A stretch of DNA of 64,000 nucleotides from an uncultured Sphingomonadaceae bacterium (lineage in GTDB: Bacteria; Pseudomonadota; Alphaproteobacteria; Sphingomonadales; Sphingomonadaceae): the NCBI GenBank assembly GCA_947494305.1, contig CANLUL010000001.1:1302001-1366000 (forward strand), read 5' to 3'. A program made the translations under genes and the position numbers. The notes under the pieces were generated by a model that had not been told where the DNA came from, searched no databases, and saw only the letters and a program-made list of their open reading frames with translations. This document shows positions 1-9,110 of the stretch, piece by piece (positions within the stretch are counted from its first letter, which is position 1; the number at the start of each line of letters is the position of its first letter).

Positions 1-272
1 GTTTCGCTGCCAAAAGCGATCGTAAACTCATATACTTTGGTAGCATCCAGCATACGGCCGCACAATTTGGTTGCCTCGCCAAGGGCTATCGGCAAGACGC
101 CGGTCGCTAGCGGATCCAGAGTCCCGCCATGCCCCACCTTCAGCTTGTCCTTGCCCTTGCCCAGCAAGCCCGCTTCGCGCAAATTCCGCTTCACCGCCCC
201 GACGGCTTGCGTCGAGCCGAGTTCCAGCGGTTTATCGAGTATGATCCAGCCGTGGGGTTTCAACGCTGCCAT
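1..272 (-). CDS. truB: tRNA pseudouridine synthase B, N-terminal part (runs off window)
   Basis: Makes pseudouridine 55 in the T-loop of tRNAs, in the cytoplasm. Only about the first 90 codons are inside the window. The visible part begins [15 protein letters not shown] and contains the TruB catalytic region [19 protein letters not shown], whose Asp in GTLDP is the family's catalytic aspartate. The ATG (270-272) lies inside the last codons of the upstream acetyltransferase gene, which stops at 260, so the two genes overlap by 13 bases and are probably translationally coupled. Its place after rbfA in the rimP-nusA-infB operon is the standard one; rpsO and pnp would be expected beyond the left edge, but that is inference. 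Confidence 0.95.
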   Translation of the reverse strand, partial: MAALKPHGWIILDKPLELGSTQAVGAVKRNLREAGLLGKGKDKLKVGHGGTLDPLATGVLPIALGEATKLCGRMLDATKVYEFTIAFGSE

Positions 273-796
273 TCTTCTTTGAGCAAGCCAAATACGCAGG
301 TGTCCCGCTGATAGCCTGTCCATGTAATCCGGTTTTTGCGCAACGTGCCCTCATGCTTGGCACCCAGTTTCAACACTGCCGCTTGCGAACGTTTGTTGCG
401 GCCATCGACCCGAAATTCCACTTTGCGAAAGCCATTGGCGAATGCATTGTTGATCAAAAGCTTTTTCATAATGTCATTGAAACCAACACCGCGTACCGAT
501 GGCGCGATATAGGTTCCGCCGATTTCCACCACGCCATGTTGATCGGGATTGATATAATTGGTCATGCCAATAACTTTGCCGGTTTCATTGTTGATGACGG
601 CAAATTGCACCCATGCTTTCATGTCGTGAAACGCTTGCATCGCCTTGTCAAAATCATCGCCAAGCATGTTGATCGGGTATATCTCCCAGATGTCCTGATC
701 TTCAGCACAAGCGGAACGCAGCGGTTCGATGTGGTGCTCCGCCAAGGGTTCCAGGCGCACCTGACCTTCCTCCAAAACCGCGGATAAATCACCCAT
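260..796 (-). CDS. GNAT-family N-acetyltransferase
   Basis: A 178-residue acyl-CoA-dependent N-acetyltransferase of the RimJ/RimL-like Acetyltransf_3 type. The visible signs are the order [15 protein letters not shown] at the start, a GMTNYINPD beta strand, [24 protein letters not shown] as the acetyl-CoA pyrophosphate-loop region, and a late segment [21 protein letters not shown], the usual RimJ-like pattern in which N-x-x-S-x-A-A-x-x-x-L-G-A closes the fold. The substrate cannot be told from sequence; relatives modify protein N-termini or small amines. It overlaps tdk by 8 bases and truB by 13, so it sits inside the operon as a passenger between rbfA and truB. Confidence 0.88.
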   Translation of the reverse strand: MGDLSAVLEEGQVRLEPLAEHHIEPLRSACAEDQDIWEIYPINMLGDDFDKAMQAFHDMKAWVQFAVINNETGKVIGMTNYINPDQHGVVEIGGTYIAPSVRGVGFNDIMKKLLINNAFANGFRKVEFRVDGRNKRSQAAVLKLGAKHEGTLRKNRITWTGYQRDTCVFGLLKEEWQR

Positions 797-1367
797 TTAG
801 TCGCTCCATAAAATGCTTCCGGCACAGCGCTAAATAGCTCTCGTTGCCGCCAATTTCGGTCTGTTCACCTTCACCAATAGCCTTGCCGCTTTCGTCAATG
901 CGCAGGTTCATCGTCGCTTTGCGGCCGCATTCGCATACGGCTTTGAGTTCAACTAGGCTATCGGCAAGCCCAAGCAATTTCGCCGATCCGGGAAAGAGAT
1001 TCCCCCGAAAATCAGTGCGCAGACCATAGCAAAGAACCGGAATGCCCGCTTCGTCAGCCAACCGCGCACATTGCCAGACTTGTTCCTCCGAGAGGAATTG
1101 TGCTTCGTCAATCAGGACACAGGCTAGTTCATTTTCCCTATGTACATCCAGAACAGCGCGGAACATATCTGTCTCATCATGGAAACGATGCGCGTCTGCG
1201 TTGAGGCCAATTCGCGATGCAATCGCGCCAAAATTCTCGCGGTCGTCAATGGCGGCCGTCCAAAGCATGACCTTCATTCCGCGCTCACCATAGTTAAACG
1301 CCGCCTGCAGTAAATTGCTCGACTTTCCAGCGTTCATTGATGCGTAGTAGAAATAGAGTTTGGCCAT
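789..1367 (-). CDS. tdk: Thymidine kinase (type II)
   Basis: Phosphorylates thymidine to dTMP with ATP in the cytosolic salvage pathway. The 192-residue length is normal for type II enzymes. The P-loop is YASMNAGKSSNLLQ near residue 9, the Walker B region is CVLIDEAQFLSEEQV with the family's DEAQF, and the lasso/lid region carries the cysteine pair in VCECGRKA and a later LCRKHF, the usual zinc-binding neighbourhood. It starts about 55 bases after rbfA and overlaps the following acetyltransferase. Thymidine kinase is not normally part of the rbfA-truB operon, so its position looks like a local insertion of a salvage gene into a translation operon. A half copy of an intergenic repeat lies in the gap before it. 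Confidence 0.96.
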   Translation of the reverse strand: MAKLYFYYASMNAGKSSNLLQAAFNYGERGMKVMLWTAAIDDRENFGAIASRIGLNADAHRFHDETDMFRAVLDVHRENELACVLIDEAQFLSEEQVWQCARLADEAGIPVLCYGLRTDFRGNLFPGSAKLLGLADSLVELKAVCECGRKATMNLRIDESGKAIGEGEQTEIGGNESYLALCRKHFMERLNG

Positions 1368-1392
1368 TGGTAGGCCTTTAGAACGAAATAAT

Positions 1393-1420
1393 CGTCATTG
1401 CGAGAAACGAAGTGACGGCA
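1393..1420. repeat. Half copy of the CGTCATTGCGAG intergenic repeat
   Basis: The 28 bases begin CGTCATTGCGAG, continue with AAACGAAGTGACGG and lie in the short rbfA-tdk gap. The same opening block recurs at 10163, where a full inverted repeat is present. The short inner match (GTCA...TGAC) could form a small hairpin between the two genes. Similar GTCATTGCGAG palindromes are scattered in many bacterial genomes; this copy is partial. Confidence 0.6.
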
Positions 1421-1422
1421 TG

Positions 1423-1827
1423 CTATTCTCTGTCGGAATCCAAATCCTGAGCCACCTTGGGATCGCTTAGCAAATTCTCGATATGCTCAGCCGTGTCAAA
1501 ACTCTCATCCGACAGAAATTTGAGCCGCGCCGCATATTTCATCTTCACCCGCTTCGCGACTTCCTTCTGGAAATAGGCCGTGTTGGTTTTCAGTGCCTTG
1601 AGTACATCCGCCTCATTCGCGCCCAGCAGCGGTTTTACAAACACCGTCGCATGGCGCAAATCCGGTGACATGCGTACTTCGGTCACGCTCACGCTGGTGG
1701 CGGTGAGCAATTCGTCATGCACCTCGCCGCGCATCAACAATTCCGACAAAATATGCCGCACTTGCTCACCCACGCGAAGCAAGCGCACCGAGCGGCCTTC
1801 TGGCGATGTGTCGTTATATTTTGCCAT
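1423..1827 (-). CDS. rbfA: 30S ribosome-binding factor A
   Basis: Late-stage 30S subunit maturation factor that binds near the 5' end of 16S rRNA. The 134-residue protein shows the family KH-like core: [19 protein letters not shown] at the N-terminus, then [21 protein letters not shown], and a C-terminal helix ending in [19 protein letters not shown], a typical RbfA ending. The start ATG is 4 bases after the stop of the small 71-residue gene and 220 bases after infB, with a purine-rich GATAAGAAG just upstream. It is the expected infB-rbfA-truB neighbour. Confidence 0.97.
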   Translation of the reverse strand: MAKYNDTSPEGRSVRLLRVGEQVRHILSELLMRGEVHDELLTATSVSVTEVRMSPDLRHATVFVKPLLGANEADVLKALKTNTAYFQKEVAKRVKMKYAARLKFLSDESFDTAEHIENLLSDPKVAQDLDSDRE

Positions 1828-1831
1828 CTTC

Positions 1832-2047
1832 TTATCTCAAGCTAGCGCCGTCAAATGGTTTCCATTGATCAAACGGAACGTCGAAATCTTCTTCGCACAA
1901 TTCTTTCACAATTTGCTTCGTGTCTTGCAGATAGTCTCTTTCTGGAAACTTGCTGTCACTTCTTTCGAAAACGAAGCAATAAAAACCTTCAGGACTAGGC
2001 TCGATCACATATCGAGCGAACTTACCTACCCCGATGGCTTCTTCCAC
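1832..2047 (-). CDS. Small hypothetical protein (71 aa) between infB and rbfA
   Basis: Not recognised. The 71-residue protein would start with GTG at 2045-2047, whose first base is shared with the infB TAG stop (TAGTG), and stop 4 bases before rbfA, so the spacing fits a translationally coupled gene. The sequence is acidic and aromatic ([19 protein letters not shown]), with no membrane segment or signal peptide and no clear metal or nucleotide motif; predicted cytosolic. The tight packing and normal-looking composition argue that it is real. Function is open; its place suggests only that it is co-transcribed with translation factors. Confidence 0.6.
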   Translation of the reverse strand: MEEAIGVGKFARYVIEPSPEGFYCFVFERSDSKFPERDYLQDTKQIVKELCEEDFDVPFDQWKPFDGASLR

Positions 2048-4599
2048 TAAAGAATCCGTTCTTTCTCTTCGATCTCAAAGACCTCCAGCATATCGCCCGG
2101 CTTGATGTCGTTGGTATCCTCCAGCACGGCACCACATTCCATACCGGCGCGGACTTCTTCGACATTGTCTTTGAAGCGGCGCAGCGAAGCGATGGTGGTT
2201 TTGCTGACGATAACATCCTCGCGGGTAAGACGTGCGAACAAGCCTTTTTTGAGCGTTCCTTCGGTGACCAACAGACCGGCGGCCTTGTCTTTCTTGCCGG
2301 ACTTGAACACTTCTTTGACTTCGGCGCGGCCCATGACATTTTCGATCTTCTCTGGCCCCAGTTCACCGGCCATTTCAGCGCGGATTTCGTCGGTCAGATC
2401 ATAGATAATATCGAAATATTTCAGGCGCACACCATCGCGCTTTGCAATCTCCCGCGCTTTCGCATTGGGACGCACGTTAAAGCCGATAATCGGCGCATTG
2501 CTGGCTCCGGCGAGCGTCACGTCACTCTCGGTAATCGCGCCGACACCGCTGTGCAGAATGCGCACCTTGATATCGTCGTTCGAAATCTTGTTCAGCGCCT
2601 GCACAATCGCTTGCGTAGATCCCTGCACATCGGCTTTGACCAACAACGGATATTCCACAGCGGCATCGGATGCGGCAGAGAACATATTCTCCAGAGATGT
2701 CGGAGCCTGCGTTGTACGTTGCAGTTTTTCCTGCTCGGCACGATAGGTCGCAACTTCACGAGCACGGGCTTCATCAGGAACAACGGTCAGTTGATCGCCA
2801 GCAGATGGCACGCCAGACAGACCCAGCACTTCCACCGGTGTCGATGGGCCTGCTTCTTTAACCTGCTTGCCCTTGTCGTCGATCATCGCCCGGACTTTGC
2901 CGGTATGCGGACCAACAACGAAGATATCGCCGCGTTTCAGCGTACCGCGCTTGACCAGCACTGTCGCGACCGGACCACGGCCTTTGTCGAGCTGCGCCTC
3001 GATCACAATGCCTTCAGCCGCGCGGTCAGGGCGGGCTTTCAATTCAAGCAATTCTGCCTGAACATGGATTTTTTCCATCAACTCATCCAGATTAGTTTTC
3101 TTGAGCGCAGACACTTCTGCATCGAGAACATCGCCGGACATTTCTTCAACAATCACTTCATGTTCAAGCAGACGGGTGCGAACCGTTGTCGGATCGGCAC
3201 CATCTTTGTCGATCTTGTTAATCGCGACAATCATCGGAACTTCAGCCGCCTTGGTGTGGTTAATCGCTTCAATTGTTTGCGGCATCAGACCATCGTCAGC
3301 AGCAACAACCAAAATCACGATATCCGTAGCATTCGCGCCGCGCATCCGCATTTCGGTAAAGGCTTCATGGCCCGGGGTATCCAGGAACGTCACCTTGTCG
3401 CCGTTTTTCATATTCACCTGATAGGCGCCAATATGCTGGGTAATTCCTCCCGCTTCACCAGCGACCACATCGGTTCCGCGCAAGGCATCGAGCAACGAGG
3501 TTTTACCATGATCAACATGGCCCATGATCGTAACGACCGGTGGGCGCGGTTTCAGCGTTTCTTCCGGATCGACATCGGCTTCGGTATCAATCTCGACATC
3601 GGCTTCGGAAACACGTTGAATTGTATGGCCAAATTCCTCGACCAGCAATTCAGCGGTATCCTGATCAATCGTTTGATTGACGGTGACCATCGATCCCATG
3701 TTGAACAGGGATTTGACCAAGTCAGCGCCCTTTTCACCCATACGTTTGGCGAGTTCACCAACGGTAATGGCTTCTGGCACGATCACATCGCGGAACTGCT
3801 TTTCACGCGGTTCGCGCGGTTGCCCCGACCGTGCAGCACGTTTTTCTTTTTCACGCGCTCGCTTTAACGCAGCCAAAGAGCGCGCCCGAGCTGCACCATC
3901 TTCACCGCGCAGCGCACGGTTTACGGTCAGCTTGCCGGACTGGCGGCGATCATTGCGTTCGCTACGGCCCTGTTTCTGTTTTTCCGGTTTTGCACGCTTG
4001 GGTGCTTCAACCGGTGTAAATTTACGCGCTGGCGGACGGCTATCCGTCTTGGCAGCAGGTTTTTCGGCCGTCGCCTCCTCTTCAGGAGCGGAGTCATCCG
4101 CCGCTTCAGCAGCAGCTTCGGCAGCGGCTTTTTCGGCAGCTGCAATTTCTTCCTGCGCTTTTTTGGCGGCTTCTTCTTCGGCCTTGCGATTTTCCTCAGC
4201 GCGGCGCTTCTCTTCTTCGGTCTGATCTTTCTTGGCCTTGGCATCGCGTTTGCGTGCCTCTTCATTGGCCGCCAAACGGGCTTCTTCGGCTTCACGCAAA
4301 AGTTTGGCCTGCATTTCCTGACGGGTCAGGGTGTCTTCCGGCTTTGGTGCAGGAGCCGGTTTCTCCGCCGCAGGAGCGGGCGCTGGCGCAGGCGTTGGCG
4401 CCGCAACTTCTTTGACGACTTCTTTAGCCGCTTCCTGAGCACCGGGCTTGCCGACCAGTTTTTTGCGTTTGACCTCAACCACGACCTTGTTGGTGCGTCC
4501 GTGACTGAACGTCTGTTTGACTTCGCCAGGCTCGACCGAACGCTTCAGCCCCAATGGCTTGCGTGCAGGTTTGGCGGTATCTTTGTTATCTTCACTCAT
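2047..4599 (-). CDS. infB: Translation initiation factor IF-2
   Basis: GTPase that brings initiator fMet-tRNA to the 30S subunit and promotes subunit joining. The 850 residues show the family order: a long charged Ala/Glu/Lys-rich N-terminal region (about residues 1-270), an IF2_N-like stretch around [21 protein letters not shown], then the G domain with [14 protein letters not shown] (G1), [10 protein letters not shown] (G2), DTPGHEAF (G3) and NKID (G4), followed by beta-barrel domains and the C-terminal fMet-tRNA-binding domain. It follows ylxR by a 64-base gap and ends in TAG overlapping the next GTG start. The low-complexity N-terminus keeps antisense frames open, which are not genes. Confidence 0.99.
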   Translation of the reverse strand: MSEDNKDTAKPARKPLGLKRSVEPGEVKQTFSHGRTNKVVVEVKRKKLVGKPGAQEAAKEVVKEVAAPTPAPAPAPAAEKPAPAPKPEDTLTRQEMQAKLLREAEEARLAANEEARKRDAKAKKDQTEEEKRRAEENRKAEEEAAKKAQEEIAAAEKAAAEAAAEAADDSAPEEEATAEKPAAKTDSRPPARKFTPVEAPKRAKPEKQKQGRSERNDRRQSGKLTVNRALRGEDGAARARSLAALKRAREKEKRAARSGQPREPREKQFRDVIVPEAITVGELAKRMGEKGADLVKSLFNMGSMVTVNQTIDQDTAELLVEEFGHTIQRVSEADVEIDTEADVDPEETLKPRPPVVTIMGHVDHGKTSLLDALRGTDVVAGEAGGITQHIGAYQVNMKNGDKVTFLDTPGHEAFTEMRMRGANATDIVILVVAADDGLMPQTIEAINHTKAAEVPMIVAINKIDKDGADPTTVRTRLLEHEVIVEEMSGDVLDAEVSALKKTNLDELMEKIHVQAELLELKARPDRAAEGIVIEAQLDKGRGPVATVLVKRGTLKRGDIFVVGPHTGKVRAMIDDKGKQVKEAGPSTPVEVLGLSGVPSAGDQLTVVPDEARAREVATYRAEQEKLQRTTQAPTSLENMFSAASDAAVEYPLLVKADVQGSTQAIVQALNKISNDDIKVRILHSGVGAITESDVTLAGASNAPIIGFNVRPNAKAREIAKRDGVRLKYFDIIYDLTDEIRAEMAGELGPEKIENVMGRAEVKEVFKSGKKDKAAGLLVTEGTLKKGLFARLTREDVIVSKTTIASLRRFKDNVEEVRAGMECGAVLEDTNDIKPGDMLEVFEIEEKERIL

Positions 4600-4663
4600 C
4601 GAACAGACTTAATCCTTAAAATAATATGTAACTTCATTTACTTACACGGCTTACTTCACCGAA

Positions 4664-5347
4664 CTACGCAACCTTTTTCTCCGCATCGTCATCCACCTTA
4701 CCAGAACCGATAAAGTGGAGCCATCTATTCAGCATATGCGAAATCCGCCCCGCTGCGCGCCTATCGGTAATGCCGATATGCACCACATTCTGGCGGCCCA
4801 ATGCCACAGAAAGCCCCTGTCGGTCCACCGGCAAAGTGATTCCGCGTAAATCCTGTCCTTCACGGTCAGAACCAACGCGCCATGCCTGGTCCAGCTTGGC
4901 AGAACCATCACTGCCCGCATCGGATGCGTGATAGAGCATATTCAAATCACCCTGCCGTGCTGCGGTCTGGATTTTTTCAGACCCCGTCAGCAAGGTGCCG
5001 CCGCGCGCTTCAAGCCCCAACCTGTCCAATGTGGATTGTTTCAGCGCCATTTCAAGCTGGTCAGCCAGATTGGCCGGAATGTCCAGCGGCCCGATTTTAA
5101 ACGCCCTGGACAATGCGCCTTTCAACTTGCCCTTGGCCTGCGCCGTTTCCAGCGTGAACCGGTCAACACCGATCCAGGCGCCACGTCCCGGTGCTTTTGC
5201 ACGCACATCCGGTGCAATCTGTCCATCCGGTCCCAAAGCCAAACGCACCAATCGGTCCTGGGGAAGACTTTCCCCAGTCAATATGCATTTTCGGTGTGGT
5301 ACGCGCTCTAAAGGTTTAGAAGGCGTCTCATTGGGGAGCTTCCGCAT
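4664..5347 (-). CDS. YlxR/DUF448 RNA-binding protein with L7Ae-like C-terminal domain
   Basis: The 227-residue protein starts MRKLPNETPSKPLERV. The N-terminal YlxR domain (about residues 10-90) carries RKCILTGESLPQDRLVRLAL and the GRGAWIGVD block typical of DUF448. The rest resembles an L7Ae-like fold with LDRLGLEARGGTLLTGSEKI, a pattern known from alphaproteobacterial two-domain YlxR proteins. I chose the ATG at 5345-5347 because a GGGAGGA ribosome site lies 6 bases ahead; a longer start at 5368 has none. The start overlaps the end of nusA by 20 bases. The family binds RNA and is linked to NusA/IF-2 operons; in some bacteria it affects RNase P activity, but its role here is inferred. Confidence 0.88.
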   Translation of the reverse strand: MRKLPNETPSKPLERVPHRKCILTGESLPQDRLVRLALGPDGQIAPDVRAKAPGRGAWIGVDRFTLETAQAKGKLKGALSRAFKIGPLDIPANLADQLEMALKQSTLDRLGLEARGGTLLTGSEKIQTAARQGDLNMLYHASDAGSDGSAKLDQAWRVGSDREGQDLRGITLPVDRQGLSVALGRQNVVHIGITDRRAAGRISHMLNRWLHFIGSGKVDDDAEKKVA

Positions 5348-6968
5348 CTGCGTCCTCCCCATTTTCAACTACTGGCTCAGCTTCAGCCGCCGGAGCAGCT
5401 TCGTCTTCATCTTCAAACCAGTGTGCACGCGCGGCCATGATGATTTCATTGCCCTGCTCTTCGGTAAAGCCATATTGGGCCAGCACACCATCGGGCTCGG
5501 GCTTGCGATTATCATTGCGGCGACGTGGTTCGGATTTGCGCTTGAGGATCAGCTCATCAGTAGCCAGATCAGCAACATCATCGAGCGTTTTCAATCCAGC
5601 TTCACCCAGCGTCACCAACATAGCTTCGGTCAAATGCGGCAGCTCGGCCACTGCATCTTCGACGCCCAGTTCGGTACGCTTCGCTTTGGCTTCTGCTTCA
5701 CGGCGCTCCAGAGCTTCAACAGCACGGCTTTGCAGCTCGGCAGCGAGTTCTTCATCAAAGCCTTCAATATTGGCGATTTCTTCAGGCGCCACATAAGCAA
5801 CCTCTTCCATCTCCGCAAAACCCTCAGCCACAAGAAGCTGCGACAGTGTTTCATCAACGTCCAGATCTTCCTGGAACATTGCCGTACGCGCAGCAAATTC
5901 AGCCTGACGTTTCTCGCTGCTATCCGCTTCGGTCATGATGTCGATGGCAAGACCGGTTAGCTGGGATGCCAAACGGACGTTTTGACCACGACGACCAATG
6001 GCCAAGGAAAGTTGATCATCAGGAACAACAACCTCGATACGGCCTTCTTCCTCGTCAATCACGACGCGGCTAACGGTCGCAGGCTGCAATGCGTTCACGA
6101 CGAAAGTTGCGATATCTTCCGACCATGGAATGATATCGATCTTCTCGCCCTGCATTTCCTGCACGACGGCCTGAACACGGCTACCTTTCATACCAACGCA
6201 GGCACCAACCGGGTCGATCGAGCTATCATGGCTGATCACACCGATTTTGGCACGCGATCCTGGATCACGCGCGGCGGCTTTGATTTCGATAATGCCGTCA
6301 TAGATTTCGGGCACTTCCTGAGCGAACAAGAGACGCATGAAATCGGGATGAGCGCGAGACAGGAAAATCTGCGGACCGCGGTTTTCGCGGCGCACATCCA
6401 ATATCAGAGAGCGCACACGATCACCGACACGGGCGGCTTCGCGCGGGATTTGCTGGTCACGGCGGATAACGCCTTCTGCCCGGCCCAGATCGACCACGAC
6501 ATGGCCGAACTCAACCGACTTGACCACGCCAGTGATGATTTCACCGCCGCGATCCTTGAACTCTTCAAACTGACGTTCGCGTTCTGCGTCACGAACTTTC
6601 TGAAAGATCACCTGTTTGGCCGACTGTGCATCGATACGGCCCAGATCAACTTCTGGCAGCGGATCGACGATAAAGTCACCTACAGCAGAGCCTTTTTCAA
6701 GCTTCTCGGCCTGTTTCAGGTCAACCTGCTTGAAATAGTCTTCGACTTCTTCAACGACTTCGACAACACGCCACAAGCGCAGATCGCCGGTTTGCACGTC
6801 CAGCTTCGCACGAATATCATTTTCCGCACCATAGCGAGCACGTGCCGCTTTCTGGATCGCTTCTTCCAAAGCCTCGATCACAATCGCCTTGTCGATCATT
6901 TTCTCGGTGGCAACGGCGTTCGCAATTGCGAGCAATTCAGCCTTGTTTGCAGAAATAGCACTGCTCAT
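5328..6968 (-). CDS. nusA: Transcription termination/antitermination factor NusA
   Basis: Binds RNA polymerase and nascent RNA and tunes pausing, termination and antitermination. The 546 residues run as an N-terminal polymerase-binding domain (to about residue 130), an S1 domain (GGEIITGVVKSVEFGHVVVDL), and KH domains with KIGVISHDSSIDPVGACVG and AIGRRGQNVRLASQLTG. The C-terminal part has alphaproteobacterial-type acidic repeats with helix-hairpin elements and ends in an Ala/Glu-rich tail. It lies 3 bases after rimP and overlaps ylxR, so this is one operon. The length is slightly above the E. coli protein because of the acidic tail. Confidence 0.99.
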   Translation of the reverse strand: MSSAISANKAELLAIANAVATEKMIDKAIVIEALEEAIQKAARARYGAENDIRAKLDVQTGDLRLWRVVEVVEEVEDYFKQVDLKQAEKLEKGSAVGDFIVDPLPEVDLGRIDAQSAKQVIFQKVRDAERERQFEEFKDRGGEIITGVVKSVEFGHVVVDLGRAEGVIRRDQQIPREAARVGDRVRSLILDVRRENRGPQIFLSRAHPDFMRLLFAQEVPEIYDGIIEIKAAARDPGSRAKIGVISHDSSIDPVGACVGMKGSRVQAVVQEMQGEKIDIIPWSEDIATFVVNALQPATVSRVVIDEEEGRIEVVVPDDQLSLAIGRRGQNVRLASQLTGLAIDIMTEADSSEKRQAEFAARTAMFQEDLDVDETLSQLLVAEGFAEMEEVAYVAPEEIANIEGFDEELAAELQSRAVEALERREAEAKAKRTELGVEDAVAELPHLTEAMLVTLGEAGLKTLDDVADLATDELILKRKSEPRRRNDNRKPEPDGVLAQYGFTEEQGNEIIMAARAHWFEDEDEAAPAAEAEPVVENGEDADAEAPQ

Positions 6969-6971
6969 CGT

Positions 6972-7526
6972 TTAGTCTTCCTGTTCTTCCAAAAGTTCTT
7001 CAATTTCATCGGCGCCTTCGGCTGAAACCGGTACGGTCGCAGCGATCAGGGCGTCGGTGAGAATCAATTTCGCACTATGGACGTTCTCTAGCGGCGTCTC
7101 CTGACTGCCTGCCTTGCGATCGTCAATCTTTATTATCTCGCCGTCAATGCCTTCCAGATTGCCACGCAGCTGCTTTTTGCCGGCGACTGCTTCTTTCAGG
7201 TTGATCCGCGCTTCGTGACCCGACCAATTCTGGTAATCTTTTGCACGGGTTAGCGGGCGGTCGATGCCAGGAGAGCTAACTTCCAGCCGATAGGCGTGAT
7301 CTATCGGATCATTGCCCTGCTCTTCCAGCATATCAAATTTTTCTGAAATGCGCCGTGATAGGGCCGCGCAATCATCGATGTTAAGCTGTCCGGTTTCCGG
7401 ACGCTCAGCCATGACCTGCAGTGTCGGCTCATCTGCACCCGACACAAATTGCACACGCACCAATTCAAAACCCAAAGCTTCAGCTTCCGGTTCAATCAAA
7501 TTGGTAATGGCTTTCAAATCAGTCAA
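6972..7526 (-). CDS. rimP: Ribosome maturation factor RimP
   Basis: Needed for 30S subunit maturation; acts in the cytosol. The 184-residue protein shows the RimP order: LIEPEAEALGFELVRVQF, NIDDCAALSRRISEKFDM, and the signature YRLEVSSPGIDRPL around residues 90-105, then a C-terminal SH3-like domain ending in a Glu-rich tail (EEIEELLEEQED type). It is the first gene of the rimP-nusA-ylxR-infB operon, so the operon promoter should lie in 7527-7650. I could not define -35/-10 boxes there with confidence. Confidence 0.97.
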   Translation of the reverse strand: MTDLKAITNLIEPEAEALGFELVRVQFVSGADEPTLQVMAERPETGQLNIDDCAALSRRISEKFDMLEEQGNDPIDHAYRLEVSSPGIDRPLTRAKDYQNWSGHEARINLKEAVAGKKQLRGNLEGIDGEIIKIDDRKAGSQETPLENVHSAKLILTDALIAATVPVSAEGADEIEELLEEQED

Positions 7527-7650
7527 AAGTGCGTCCTGTAATACAATGGCTTTTGCCGCCGGCCCCGTTTGGCGCCAGCCCCTTCAAATCTAACAATGTC
7601 GGGATAGATGCTATGTAGGGCGTGATTCCCAACAATGCAACGGTTGAATG

Positions 7651-8322
7651 TTATGCTTCAGATTTAACTTCAAACAACCAACGGCCGAGTGACCAAGCTA
7701 AAACCGCTCCCGCAAATTGTGCTGCAACAAAGGCCAAAACATTTTCCGGCGCTATGCCGGCAAAACTATTGGAAAAGGCGCGACCGATGGTAATCGCTGG
7801 ATTGGCAAAGCTGGTAGAACTGGTGAACCAATAACCGGCGGAGATATACAGGCCAACCGCGGGTGCAACCCATTCGGGGCGGAATTTGACGGTGCCAAGG
7901 ATCGTGAACAGCAATCCAAATGTCGCTATAAGCTCGCCGAGCCACTGGCCGCCGCCAGTACGGATTTTTTCGCTGAGCTGAAAGACCGGCAGATCAAACA
8001 TATAGTGGGCTGCCCACACGCCAATTATGCCGCCGATCAGTTGTGCTATGACGAACAATACGCTCTCGGCCGCGTTTAATTCTTTGCGCAGCGCCATGAC
8101 CAAAGTCACCGCCGGATTGAAATGGGCGCCAGAAATGGGGGCAAGTACTGCGATCAGGACAAACAGGATCGCACCAGTCGCAAGCGTATTGCCAAGCAGG
8201 GCAATTGCCACATTTCCTCCGGATAAGCTTTCCGCCATGATCCCCGAACCAACAACCGTTGCGAACAGGAAAAAGGAACCAAGCGCCTCCGCACCCAATT
8301 TTTGCACCAGTGAAAATTGCAT
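7651..8322 (-). CDS. aqpS: Aquaglyceroporin-type channel of the ars cluster (AqpS-like)
   Basis: A 223-residue MIP-family membrane channel. Both constriction motifs are present: HFNPAVT around residue 66 and FANPAIT around residue 174, with six hydrophobic membrane segments and the duplicated fold. The ATG at 8320-8322 was chosen because it begins MQFSLVQKLGAEALGSFFLF, the normal MIP start, and lies 10 bases after arsI; the frame upstream is shadow of arsI. Channels of this kind in ars operons (AqpS of Sinorhizobium) let arsenite run out of the cell down its gradient, standing in for an ArsB or ACR3 pump. Here no pump or arsC is adjacent, so arsenite passage is a likely role; solute choice is inferred from context. 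Confidence 0.85.
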   Translation of the reverse strand: MQFSLVQKLGAEALGSFFLFATVVGSGIMAESLSGGNVAIALLGNTLATGAILFVLIAVLAPISGAHFNPAVTLVMALRKELNAAESVLFVIAQLIGGIIGVWAAHYMFDLPVFQLSEKIRTGGGQWLGELIATFGLLFTILGTVKFRPEWVAPAVGLYISAGYWFTSSTSFANPAITIGRAFSNSFAGIAPENVLAFVAAQFAGAVLAWSLGRWLFEVKSEA

Positions 8323-8332
8323 CGTAACTTGA

Positions 8333-8761
8333 TCAGCAGCAGCTATATTTCGGCTCTTCCGCCTCAACCTGCGACAGGTCGACATGATCACCATAGTCGC
8401 CTGTGCGCTTATGTGTGTGGAATGTCTCCCAGTTGATCCCATCGGGATCTCTGGTCCAATTCTTTTTGGATTCCGCAAAGCAGCACTGGGTTTCCCCCTG
8501 GTTCCAGATCGGACCACCCGCCTTTGCCACTTGCGCAAACTGATGCTCCAGTTCCGCTTCATCTTCGGCTTGAACGCCCAGATGCGACAAGCCGGGTTCA
8601 CCACAACCTTCCTCAATCACAAAGTTGACGCGGGGATCATCCAGCATCCACTGGACATAGCCGTCGCGGTCCATCGTCGGCTCGGCACCAAAAAGTGCAC
8701 TGTAAAAGGTTTTGGATTTTTCGACATCGGTGGTGGTTAGACTGATATGCATACGTTTCAT
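8333..8761 (-). CDS. arsI: ArsI/CadI-family vicinal-oxygen-chelate protein (C-As lyase-like)
   Basis: A 142-residue glyoxalase-fold protein starting MKRMHISLTTTDVEKSKTFY. Candidate metal ligands are His5, His60 and Glu112, and a vicinal cysteine pair sits at 93-94 (ETQCCFAESKKNW), the feature that binds trivalent organoarsenicals in characterised ArsI dioxygenases. A second CC pair forms the C-terminus. ArsI cleaves the carbon-arsenic bond of MAs(III) to give As(III); relatives called CadI respond to cadmium. The start at 8761 is supported by an AAGGA site 8 bases ahead and lies one base after the arsR stop. The arsR and aqpS neighbours favour arsenic over cadmium, but the substrate is not proven. 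Confidence 0.85.
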   Translation of the reverse strand: MKRMHISLTTTDVEKSKTFYSALFGAEPTMDRDGYVQWMLDDPRVNFVIEEGCGEPGLSHLGVQAEDEAELEHQFAQVAKAGGPIWNQGETQCCFAESKKNWTRDPDGINWETFHTHKRTGDYGDHVDLSQVEAEEPKYSCC

Positions 8762-8762
8762 C

Positions 8763-9110
8763 TTAACATTCCTTTTCCAAATGGGGTTCTGCGCCGACAG
8801 CCACATTGCAACCAGCTCCTTCGCAGCAATTTTCCAGCAAATAGGACATCAATCCGTTCATCGCGGAAAAATCAGCGCGGTAGATTATCGACCGTCCCTG
8901 ACGCTCTACCTCAACAATCCCGCCCTGTTTCAAGTGGGAAAGGTGAAAGGAGAGCGAACTGGACGGGATATCGAGTTTCTCGGCAATATCGCCAGCCGCC
9001 AACCCGTCCGGGCCTGCCTGCACCAACAAGCGGAACACTTCCAATCGGTGTTCCTGCGCTAATGCGGATAAAGCCGAGAGTGCGATCCGTGACTGTCGAT
9101 TCGTTTCCAT
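8763..9110 (-). CDS. arsR: ArsR-family metalloregulator
   Basis: A 115-residue winged-helix repressor starting METNRQSRIALSALSAL. The DNA-recognition helix region is DIPSSSLSFHLSHLKQGGIV and the wing is VERQGRSIIYRAD. C-terminal cysteines Cys95-Cys96 and Cys101 (ENCCEGAGC), plus Cys115 at the end, sit where As(III) is bound in AfArsR-type regulators, rather than in the alpha-3 CxC site of the E. coli protein. The longer frame from 9146 is possible, but METN is the family start. The start codon is covered by a 28-base palindrome (9103-9130), probably its own operator, so it would autoregulate arsR-arsI-aqpS. No good ribosome site precedes the ATG, so the mRNA may have a very short leader. Confidence 0.92.
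   Translation of the reverse strand: METNRQSRIALSALSALAQEHRLEVFRLLVQAGPDGLAAGDIAEKLDIPSSSLSFHLSHLKQGGIVEVERQGRSIIYRADFSAMNGLMSYLLENCCEGAGCNVAVGAEPHLEKEC

Noticed and set aside
2551-3867. Long open frame (438 codons) antisense to infB
   Set aside because: It mirrors the infB coding region and reads as a His/Asn/Phe-rich shadow with no ribosome site and no family resemblance. infB is certain on the other strand.
5982-7025. Long open frame (347 codons) antisense to nusA
   Set aside because: Lies wholly opposite the conserved nusA gene and rimP end; composition (His, Asn, Phe, Asp repeats) is typical of antisense codons.
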